Below, in pieces: positions 1 to 6,304 of a stretch of 64,000 bases of DNA. The stretch's first letter is position 1; each line of letters begins with the position of its first letter. The notes beneath the pieces are model-generated. The model saw only the letters and a list, made by a program, of their open reading frames with translations. It did no database searches and was not told the DNA's origin. The DNA is from Phycisphaerales bacterium. Lineage in GTDB: Bacteria > Planctomycetota > Phycisphaerae > Phycisphaerales > UBA1924. The stretch lies in assembly GCA_013360675.1 (NCBI GenBank), contig JABWBB010000002.1, forward strand, positions 62,001-126,000. The letters run 5' to 3'. The translations under genes were made by a program, and so were the position numbers.

Positions 1-275
1 GTGGTGATGAGGCCGCGGCACAACGATCGCTCGCGGCGGCGGCGGGGAGCACGCCCCACACCATTGCGAGGAACACGCTCTCGCTCGCCACGACTGATGC
101 CGCCGTAGTGCAGCCGGTGATCGATGCGTTGCGTGCCGGTGGCGTGATCATCCGGTCGATCAGGCCGGTGCGCCCGTCGTTGGAAGACCTGTTCATGGAG
201 GCGGTGACGGATCCGACCACGGGCGTCGCACTCCCGCCGGGGGCGCGCAAGGGCGCGGGGAGGGAGGGCTCATGA
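1..275 (+). CDS. ABC transporter ATP-binding protein, C-terminal end (partial)
   Basis: The window opens inside this gene; only the last 90 or so codons are present, in the frame that ends with TGA at 273-275. The visible tail carries RPSLEDLFMEAV, the usual ending of ATPases of ABC-2 type exporters (the family's LED(L/V)F motif), preceded by the short domain that separates two conformations of the tail. No Walker motifs are in view because they lie upstream of the window. The stop overlaps the start of the permease gene (ATGA at 272-275), so the two are translationally coupled and almost certainly form one transporter. The substrate cannot be told. Confidence 0.8.
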   Translation, partial: GDEAAAQRSLAAAAGSTPHTIARNTLSLATTDAAVVQPVIDALRAGGVIIRSIRPVRPSLEDLFMEAVTDPTTGVALPPGARKGAGREGS

Positions 276-1432
276 CGCAGATCCTCGCGCTGCTGACGGA
301 TTCGTACCGCGAACTCAACTCGCGCAAACTCTTCTGGATCACCATGCTTTTATCGGGGCTGGTGGTGGGGGTCTTCGCGGCGTTCGGGCTCAATGACAAG
401 GGGATCAGCTTCCTGTGGTGGCAGTTCGACACGCCACTGCTCTCGGCCAAGACGATCGAGCCGCGGAAGTTCTACATCTTCGCCTTCGCCAACCTGGGGA
501 TCCCCATCTGGCTCACGTGGGCGGCGATGATCCTGGCGTTGATCTCGACCTCGAGCATCTTTCCCGATTTCATCGCGGGTGGGGCCATCGAGCTGACCCT
601 GTCGAAGCCGATATCGCGCATGCGTCTGTTCCTTGTGAAGTACGTGCTGGGGCTGCTCTTTGTGGTGCTGCAAGTGGGTGTTTTCTCGCTGGCCTGTTTT
701 CTGGTGATCGGCGTGCGGGGGGAATCGTGGGAGCCGAGCCTGTTCCTGGCGGTGCCCATCGTGACGCTGGTGTTCAGTTATTTGTTTGGCGTGTGCGTGC
801 TGGTGGGGATGATGACGCGCTCGACGATCGCCGCACTGCTGGCGACGCTGCTCTTCTGGCTCTTTCTGTGGGGGTTGAACACGACCGACGGGATCTTCGT
901 GCTGCAGCGGGAAACGTCGATCGTGAATCACGAACGGGCGCAGAAGCGCGTCGAACGCCAGGAGCTGGCCTCGCGCCGTCGCATCGAGCAACTCGCGGCG
1001 GCGGGAGAGCCCGTGCCCACCGCCGATACGTTGCCGGCCAATGTTCGTGATGAGCTCGAAGCGGTCAACGCGTTCCTCGCCCCGGCACGCAAGGAAGCCG
1101 CAGACGCCGAGGAAAGCGCGGCCTTCTGGAAGCGCTGGACGCGTCTCATCGTGGGGGCCAAGACGGTGCTGCCCAAGACGGTGGACACGACCGCGCTGCT
1201 CGACCGCTGGCTGCTCACCCCGGAAGACAAGGCGCTGTTCAGCCCCGAGCGGGGCGAATCGGGCGACCCCGACGGCAAGGTTCGCTTTGGCCAGCCGGAT
1301 CGGGAAGTTCAGAAACGAGCCGAGGAGGCGGTGCGAGGACGGACGGTCTACTGGGTGATCGGCACCTCGCTGGGGTTTGAGGCGCTGGTGGTGCTGGTGG
1401 CGGGGTGGTTGTTCTGCCGTCGTGATTTCTAG
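272..1432 (+). CDS. ABC-2 type transporter permease
   Basis: This is the membrane partner of the ATPase that ends four bases into it. It has 386 residues with hydrophobic segments near residues 20-40, 80-105, 130-150, 160-180 and 190-210, and a last one near 365-382. Between the fifth and last segments there is a hydrophilic stretch of about 140 residues (roughly 212-350), rich in Arg, Glu and Ala, that should be extracytoplasmic or helical. The layout matches ABC-2 family permeases that export drugs, lipids or polysaccharides, with an enlarged loop like those of planctomycete members. Substrate unknown. Confidence 0.75.
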   Translation: MTQILALLTDSYRELNSRKLFWITMLLSGLVVGVFAAFGLNDKGISFLWWQFDTPLLSAKTIEPRKFYIFAFANLGIPIWLTWAAMILALISTSSIFPDFIAGGAIELTLSKPISRMRLFLVKYVLGLLFVVLQVGVFSLACFLVIGVRGESWEPSLFLAVPIVTLVFSYLFGVCVLVGMMTRSTIAALLATLLFWLFLWGLNTTDGIFVLQRETSIVNHERAQKRVERQELASRRRIEQLAAAGEPVPTADTLPANVRDELEAVNAFLAPARKEAADAEESAAFWKRWTRLIVGAKTVLPKTVDTTALLDRWLLTPEDKALFSPERGESGDPDGKVRFGQPDREVQKRAEEAVRGRTVYWVIGTSLGFEALVVLVAGWLFCRRDF

Positions 1433-1545
1433 AAGTGAGCCCGCGCGTGCTCCCGGGCTTTGTAGAATGACGCCTCAAGGCGGTTTGGGGCGGGCGCTCG
1501 TGTGGGCGTGCGGCCGGATCGCGTGCCGAGGCGAAACACCCCGCG

Positions 1546-3237
1546 ATGAAGTACGTCCCGGCCCAGGTGGTTCATTTTCTGAGGCAGCGTGGCGCGAAGC
1601 GCAATCTCGGGGCGCTGGCCCGCTTCATGTTCGCGCTGCTGGGGCTGATCACGCTCTACAGCATCGTGTTCCACTACGTGATGCAGTATGAGGGGCGCGA
1701 GTTTTCGTGGCTGACGGGCTTCTACTGGACGCTGACGGTGATGTCGACGCTGGGCTTTGGCGACATCACGTTCCACTCGGATCTTGGCCGACTCTTCTCC
1801 ATGCTCGTGCTGCTGACGGGGATTGTCTGCCTGATGATCCTGCTGCCGTTCACGATCATCCAGTTCTTCTACGCGCCGTGGGTTGAGGCGCAGTCGGCGG
1901 CGCGAACCCCCCGCGTGCTGCCCGAGCAGACCCAGGGGCACGTGATCCTCACCAGCCATGAGCCCGTGTCATCGGCGTTGATCCGCAAGCTCGAGCAGTA
2001 CGGGTATGACTATGTCCTGGTCTGCGAGGAGATCGACGAGGCGATGCGCCTGCACGACCAGGGTGTTCGCGTGGTGCTGGGGCACCTGGACGATCCGCAG
2101 ACCTATGCCAATGCGCGCGCCGACAAGGCCGTGCTCGTGGCGACCACGCAGAACGATGTGATCAACACGAACGTGACCTTCACGGTGCGACAGGTCAACG
2201 CCACGCTGCCGGTGGTGGCGACCGCCGCGACCGCAACGTCGATCGACATTCTCGATCGAGCGGGGGCCACGCACGTCCTTCACTTGGGCGAGATGATGGG
2301 CAAGGCGCTGGCCCGTTGCATGGTGGGGGGCGACGCGGTGACGCACGTGGTCGGGGGCGTCGACGATCTGCTGATCGCCGAGGCCAACGCCCAGCGCACG
2401 CCCCTGGTGGGCAAGTCACTCCGCGAGAATGCCCTGTCGGAAATGGGCGTGAGCGTGGTGGGGATCTGGGATCGCGGGCGGCTCAAGTCCGCCACGCCCG
2501 ACACGGTGGTCGGCGAGCACGCCATCCTGCTGCTGGCCGGCTCGGCGGCGCAGCTCGCTACCTATGACGAAAACTTCGTCATCTACAACGTCAGCGTCAA
2601 GCCCGTGGTGATCATCGGCGGGGGACGCGTGGGCCAGGCGGCCTCTCGTGCGCTCAGCACGCGCGGCGTCGATTGGCGCCTCGTTGACAAGGAGTCGCGC
2701 TACGTCCCCGAGGGCGAGCGGGGCATCGTGGGTGACGCGGCCGACCCGGACGTTCTCAAGAGAGCCGGGATTCTTGACGCCCCGGCGGTGATGATCACCT
2801 CGCCCGACGACAGCCTGAATATCTACCTGACGATTTATTGCCGCTCGATTCGTCCGGACATCCAGATCATCAGCCGAGCGACGCTCGAGCGCAACGTCGA
2901 GACGCTTCATCGGGCGGGTGCGGACTTCGTGATGTCCTACGCCTCGATGGGCTCCACCAGCATCTTCAACCTGCTCAAGCGTGGGCGGGTGCTGACGATC
3001 GCCGAGGGGTTGGAGGTCTCGAGGCACGCCGTGCCCGAGTCGCTCGCGGGCAAGACCATCGCGACGTGCGGCGTGCGCGAACAGACCGGGTGTTCGATCC
3101 TTGGCTTGCGTGGCGAAGGGGGTGTGCTTGAGATCAACCCCAAGGCCGATACATCACTGCAAGCCGGTCGCGAGATGATCTTGGTGGGCAGCAGCGATTC
3201 CCAGGCCAAGTTTCTCGATGTGTTTGTCGAGGAATAG
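1546..3237 (+). CDS. Potassium channel with two RCK (TrkA-N/TrkA-C) domains
   Basis: This 563-residue protein has a short N-terminus, TM1 at about 24-46, a pore loop with the selectivity filter TLGFGD (68-73) and TM2 at about 83-105. This is the MthK/Kch-type two-helix channel. Two cytoplasmic RCK units follow, one from about residue 130 and one from about 350 with the nucleotide-binding GGGRVGQAA. Each is followed by a TrkA-C-like region. RCK domains gate the pore in response to ligands such as Ca2+, NAD(H) or nucleotides; having both in one chain is common in bacterial channels. It probably sets K+ flux across the inner membrane. It is preceded by 113 bases without a gene and seems monocistronic. 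Confidence 0.85.
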   Translation: MKYVPAQVVHFLRQRGAKRNLGALARFMFALLGLITLYSIVFHYVMQYEGREFSWLTGFYWTLTVMSTLGFGDITFHSDLGRLFSMLVLLTGIVCLMILLPFTIIQFFYAPWVEAQSAARTPRVLPEQTQGHVILTSHEPVSSALIRKLEQYGYDYVLVCEEIDEAMRLHDQGVRVVLGHLDDPQTYANARADKAVLVATTQNDVINTNVTFTVRQVNATLPVVATAATATSIDILDRAGATHVLHLGEMMGKALARCMVGGDAVTHVVGGVDDLLIAEANAQRTPLVGKSLRENALSEMGVSVVGIWDRGRLKSATPDTVVGEHAILLLAGSAAQLATYDENFVIYNVSVKPVVIIGGGRVGQAASRALSTRGVDWRLVDKESRYVPEGERGIVGDAADPDVLKRAGILDAPAVMITSPDDSLNIYLTIYCRSIRPDIQIISRATLERNVETLHRAGADFVMSYASMGSTSIFNLLKRGRVLTIAEGLEVSRHAVPESLAGKTIATCGVREQTGCSILGLRGEGGVLEINPKADTSLQAGREMILVGSSDSQAKFLDVFVEE

Positions 3238-3379
3238 GGCTCCGCACGCCGCGGGACCAGGTCGTTATTGCAAATCGGGGACCGCTCTGAAAGATGTCCG
3301 GGGTTCGGCCGCGGCATCGACCAGGGCGCAGATGGCCTTTCAACCATCGCTGTCGCATGGCGGCCAGAATGATCACAGC

Positions 3380-3406
3380 AAAAAAAACACACCCCCATTG
3401 CGTGTG
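3380..3406 (-). terminator. Orphaned intrinsic terminator of tRNA-Phe
   Basis: On the minus strand CACAC (3406-3402) pairs with GTGTG (3392-3388) around a 9-base loop and is followed by eight T (3387-3380). It lies about 40 bases beyond the short tRNA-Phe 3' fragment at attL. Before the element integrated it would have ended tRNA-Phe transcripts; now 7.2 kb of element DNA separates it from the intact tRNA gene. The stem is short, so strength is uncertain. Confidence 0.5.
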
Positions 3407-3447
3407 CAAACCGGGGCGATTGGCTTGTGTCGGGCGTAAAAATCCCG

Positions 3448-3473
3448 ACCAATGGGCAGTCCCGGACTTGAAC
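3448..3473. repeat. attL: 26-bp copy of the tRNA-Phe 3' end
   Basis: These 26 bases are identical to 10617-10642 and cover the acceptor 3' strand and most of the T-arm of tRNA-Phe. Identity stops at both edges (G versus A at 3447, A versus C at 3474). It is the left attachment core of the integrated element. Confidence 0.9.
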
Positions 3474-3685
3474 AACCCCCGGAAACGACGGGAAATACGG
3501 GGGTTTCACTTCCAAGCGGCGCAAAATGCGGCGCACTTTCCAGCGATTCCGTGCCAAACCCGACGCTGACGAAGCCCACCGATCCCGAGTTAGCGGCGGT
3601 AGTCGCGGCATGGCCCGACCTGCCCCCGGCGATCCGGGCGGGCGTGCTGGCGCTGGTGAGGGCGGCGGGCGGGAAGCCTGAATGA
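3452..3685 (+). CDS. Stranded integrase C-terminal tail (alternative 3' exon-like segment at attL)
   Basis: This open frame starts inside the att core and runs 77 codons. It is in the same frame, relative to the core, as the integrase that ends in the tRNA at attR. When the element is circular, integrase codons 1-426 would run through the core into this segment, giving a protein of about 503 residues. The tail contains SGAKCGALSS, which parallels SGAKSGALST in the integrase, and ends in a hydrophobic, probably helical stretch (AAVVAAWPDLPPAIRAGVLA). From memory, similar tails are found in planctomycete integrases. In the integrated state it is probably not translated on its own, although it has an ATG. 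Confidence 0.7.
   Translation: MGSPGLEQPPETTGNTGVSLPSGAKCGALSSDSVPNPTLTKPTDPELAAVVAAWPDLPPAIRAGVLALVRAAGGKPE
3514..3540 (+). repeat. Left arm repeat (candidate integrase arm-binding site)
   Basis: This 27-base segment matches 10464-10490 at 26 of 27 positions, in the same orientation and reading frame. It is built of two related units, GCGGCGCAAAAT and GCGGCGCACTTT. It lies 40 bases inside the attL core, where tyrosine recombinases usually bind arm sites. Function is inferred. Confidence 0.6.
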
Positions 3686-3749
3686 CCGACCCGGCCCCAT
3701 CGTGTACCTTGCCCCCTGGGCTGGGGTGCCCCCGGCCAAAGGGGGTTCC

Positions 3750-4127
3750 ATGCGGGCGTTGATCTACGACGTGCTGGTGACTAACCCGAACACCGGGCAG
3801 GATCGGACAGTCCGGGTTGAGGCGGACAACGCAGAGGCGGCCCAACGGATCGCGGCTGAGGAAGCGGGCATCGCCGGCCCGGCGGTCTTGGTTGAGATTC
3901 GATCCCTACCCGATGCCACACTGGCCCACGTCGATGAACGGCTGAGGGCGACGCAGACACAACTAGCACGGCTGCAAGACACCATCGACGCGATCAAGGC
4001 GTGTTCGATCATGCGGTCACCCACCCGGATCATCGGATCGGCGGTGGCCTACGGCGTGATCCTGGCCCTGTTCCTGCTGGTGCTGCTGGTGTCGCTCGGG
4101 GTGATCCCCACCGGGCCGGCGCGGTAG
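3750..4127 (+). CDS. Small single-span membrane protein of unknown function
   Basis: I do not recognise this 125-residue product. The start chosen is the ATG at 3750, preceded by AAAGGGGG at a good ribosome-binding distance, rather than upstream in-frame codons. Residues 1-50 resemble a small alpha/beta fold (MRALIYDVLVTNPNTGQDRT) in the style of domains that read out a modified peptide or nucleotide. Residues about 60-85 form a heptad-like helix (ERLRATQTQLARLQDTIDAI), and one transmembrane helix follows near residues 95-118. It is the first gene inside the left edge of the element, a usual place for cargo, so a role in host or phage interaction is possible but not shown. Confidence 0.6.
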   Translation: MRALIYDVLVTNPNTGQDRTVRVEADNAEAAQRIAAEEAGIAGPAVLVEIRSLPDATLAHVDERLRATQTQLARLQDTIDAIKACSIMRSPTRIIGSAVAYGVILALFLLVLLVSLGVIPTGPAR

Positions 4128-4441
4128 CCCCGACGCGCTGGCGTCGTGCTGGGTTCAAGCCTGCGGGCACGACTTCCCCCTCCCGACGCGATCGGACGTG
4201 GGGTGCCTGCAAATTGCCTGTCTCCAACGTACGCGGAAGCGGGCGTAAGCGTCCCACGGGTCGCGCCAGCAATCGACCCCCGGCTGGTTGACGGGTGCCC
4301 AATTCGGGGTACGGTCCTGGTTGGACACGAACGAACTACGGGCACCGGGATTTGCTCCCCGGTGAACGGATCGGGCTGGGGCTGTGGCGCTCACTCGCCC
4401 TACAGCCCCGCCCGACCGGCCCGAGAAAGGCGAGTGAATCC
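4128..4441. other. Gene-free stretch inside the element
   Basis: No convincing gene is visible here. The one structure I see is a 7-bp inverted repeat, CACCGGG (4343-4349) and CCCGGTG (4358-4364), with an 8-base spacer, about 80 bases before the next gene. It could be an operator or a transcript hairpin. An upstream in-frame extension of the next gene exists but lacks a good ribosome-binding site. Confidence 0.4.
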
Positions 4442-5311
4442 GTGGATCTATCCAACCGTGCTTCTGAAATGGCGAAGCCTGGATTCTGGGCGGCTGTTGC
4501 CCGCGTGCTTGCTCATACCGATGATGGCTTGACAAAGGGAGAGATTGAGGAATGCCTCAATGAGGCTGAACTCACGAAACCCGCTGCTGAGAGCGAGATT
4601 GGCAAGTATCGTGACAGCAAGTATGGTCGCCTTCACGCGAAACTTGATGGCAACAGGCCAACGCTTGCAACCCTTCTCTTTTTCGTAAAGATCGCGAAGT
4701 CTCGCCTAGTAATGCAGAAGCGGCACGAATCGGAGCCGCGATGGAACAAGATTCGACCTGCACTTGAAGCCGTCTTTTCGACGTACGACATTGGATGGAC
4801 GCTGGATGGAGTAATGCCAGTTAACGGCGCTGAAAGCACGCTTCACCACTCGCCTACAAAACCAAGCCCCTCCGTGGTGAACGTGAACATTGCCACCATC
4901 GACGGAATTAGCCCAGCGATTGCTTTCGAGTCGCTGTGGACGATTATTCACAAGCGAAATGACGACGACGCGCCGGCGGTGGAGTTGCCCGAGTTGGGCG
5001 TGCGGGACAAAGAGGCGTGGCAAGCGTCATTGGTGGCAAGGATGACTCAAGAACAGATCGCGAGCCTGTTAAATAAACAGTACCCCGGGGAGAACTGGAC
5101 TCAGCCACGGGTTAGCGAAGCGATTAAGCGGGCGATGGCACACGCTAGAGCGAGCGGGTTGGCCGACAAGGTAACGGGGGCATCCTTCCGAGCGCCGGCC
5201 CGGACGCTTGACCCGGCATCGGCGGAACTAGGGAAACGAACGGACGGCAAGGCCCACCATCTTCGGGAGCGGGAACGGCAAAAGGCCATAGACGGCGACG
5301 ACGAAGAATAA
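4442..5311 (+). CDS. Cargo protein of unknown function with C-terminal helix-turn-helix-like region
   Basis: I do not recognise this protein of about 289 residues. The GTG start at 4442 follows GAGAAAGGCGAG; ATG 4469 is an alternative. The N-terminal third has a pattern of short helices (FWAAVARVLAHTDDGLTKGE) like a winged-helix or effector-associated domain. Near residues 190-225, MTQEQIASLLNKQY followed by QPRVSEAIKRAM looks like a helix-turn-helix. The C-terminus is charged. The gene, especially its first 400 bases, is clearly poorer in G+C than its neighbours, which suggests recent acquisition. It sits at the left end of the element, separate from the replication operon, so it is a candidate cargo or accessory regulator. 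Confidence 0.6.
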   Translation: MDLSNRASEMAKPGFWAAVARVLAHTDDGLTKGEIEECLNEAELTKPAAESEIGKYRDSKYGRLHAKLDGNRPTLATLLFFVKIAKSRLVMQKRHESEPRWNKIRPALEAVFSTYDIGWTLDGVMPVNGAESTLHHSPTKPSPSVVNVNIATIDGISPAIAFESLWTIIHKRNDDDAPAVELPELGVRDKEAWQASLVARMTQEQIASLLNKQYPGENWTQPRVSEAIKRAMAHARASGLADKVTGASFRAPARTLDPASAELGKRTDGKAHHLRERERQKAIDGDDEE

Positions 5312-5326
5312 TTGTGGCCCCGGTAT

Positions 5327-5390
5327 CAGCGTGAAAACACGCTGGAATCAAGGGGTATCGGAGAGTATCGGGGGTTATCGACAGATACGC
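5327..5390. promoter_or_regulatory. Inverted repeat plus three 10-bp-phased direct repeats (operator or iterons)
   Basis: A perfect 7-bp hairpin, CAGCGTG-AAAA-CACGCTG, occupies 5327-5344. It is followed by GTATCG at 5355 and 5365 and TTATCG at 5375, spaced exactly 10 bases, one helical turn apart. The array lies in the 131-base gap upstream of the long element operon. Such phasing suits a regulator binding one DNA face, or an origin with iterons. Which one is not determined. Confidence 0.5.
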
Positions 5391-5442
5391 GCCGGGTGTG
5401 TGGGGATGGGCCGAGTGGCCCGACCCACCCGGAGTATCTTCG

Positions 5443-5637
5443 ATGGATAAAGCAACGGAATATCTGACGGCCCGAGAGTTGGCGAAGCGCCTGCGCGTGT
5501 CGCCCGAAACTGTCCGGGCGTGGGCGCGGCGCGGGTGCATTCCGACGCTGCGGCTTTCACGCAAGGCGGTTCGCTACAACCTGGAAGTGGTGTTGGCGGC
5601 GCTATCCACCAAGCCGGGGAATGGCGGTGCTAAGTGA
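5443..5637 (+). CDS. Helix-turn-helix protein, excisionase/AlpA-like
   Basis: A 64-residue protein that is almost entirely one DNA-binding domain: YLTARELAKRLRVSPETVRAW, then a wing with ARRGCIPTLRLSRKAVRYN. This is the MerR-like HTH_17 fold of excisionases and AlpA regulators. The ATG at 5443 is preceded by GGAG at 8 bases. It is the first gene of the element operon, lies just downstream of the phased repeats, and its stop overlaps the next start. It probably controls excision or operon expression. Confidence 0.75.
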   Translation: MDKATEYLTARELAKRLRVSPETVRAWARRGCIPTLRLSRKAVRYNLEVVLAALSTKPGNGGAK

Positions 5638-5882
5638 ACGGCGCACGCTCCACAACTTCCGGCACGTCTGACGCGACGATAAACACCAATACGACGGCCC
5701 CGCTGTCCCTTCGACCTAAAGACGCGGCGAAGGCCCTGGGCATCGGGCAACGCAAACTGTGGGAACTCACCCACCCGCGCGGCCCGATCCCGTGCGTGCG
5801 CGTCGGCTGTTGTGTGCTGTACCCATATCACCTGCTGCAAGGGTGGTTGGCCGATCAGGCAGCGAAGGGGGGCGCACTTTGA
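5634..5882 (+). CDS. Second small helix-turn-helix protein (HTH_17-like)
   Basis: This 82-residue product starts at GTG in a GTGA overlap with the gene before. After a low-complexity Thr/Ser N-terminus, residues about 22-75 read LSLRPKDAAKALGIGQRKLWEL and then a wing ending in YPYHLLQGWLAD, the pattern of excisionase-type HTH_17 domains. Two such proteins in tandem are frequent in planctomycete and actinobacterial integrative elements, where one acts as recombination directionality factor and the other as regulator. Assigning which is which is not possible here. Confidence 0.7.
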   Translation: MNGARSTTSGTSDATINTNTTAPLSLRPKDAAKALGIGQRKLWELTHPRGPIPCVRVGCCVLYPYHLLQGWLADQAAKGGAL

Positions 5883-6304
5883 ACACGCCCCCAATCAAAG
5901 ACGCGGCCCCGCTGGCGGGCGGGGCTGGCGTCGATCGTCCGAACACTTCACCTGATTCTACCTTGGCCCGGTTACCCCTGACGCCCCCTGCCCATCGCAA
6001 CGCGCCGGCGGGTACGTCGGACGTTGCGGCGGATCGGATCGCAGGCCACGCGGCCAAGCAACGCTCCGACGTGCTGGCGGTGATCGTGAAGGCGGGCGCG
6101 TTCGGCGCGTCCGATGCCGAGATTGAAGCGGCCACGGGCATCCGCGCCCAGTCGGTATCCCCGCGTCGCGGTGAACTCCGCGCCCTGGGGCTGGTGGTCG
6201 ATAGCGGGCGACGACGCATGACCCCACGCGGACGCCCGGCGGCGGTGTGGGTGACCCCCAATCACGCCGGCACGCCCCCCGCACCCGAAGGGGGTGCGGC
6301 ATGA
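5879..6304 (+). CDS. Winged-helix-like small protein
   Basis: A 141-residue product read from TTG at 5879, which overlaps the previous stop; no better start is seen in this frame at that junction. The first 50 residues are Pro/Ala-rich and disordered. Residues about 60-130 (QRSDVLAVIVKAGAFGASDA, then IRAQSVSPRRGELRALGLV) look like a winged helix with recognition helix and wing, as in phage and plasmid accessory regulators that sit before primases. The stop overlaps the ATG of the replication gene. Function beyond DNA binding is unknown. Confidence 0.6.
   Translation: MNTPPIKDAAPLAGGAGVDRPNTSPDSTLARLPLTPPAHRNAPAGTSDVAADRIAGHAAKQRSDVLAVIVKAGAFGASDAEIEAATGIRAQSVSPRRGELRALGLVVDSGRRRMTPRGRPAAVWVTPNHAGTPPAPEGGAA

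Noticed and set aside
4295-4441. N-terminal extension of the 4442 gene
   Set aside because: The extra 49 codons lack a ribosome-binding site, have a different composition, and overlap a hairpin; the GTG at 4442 has a better context.
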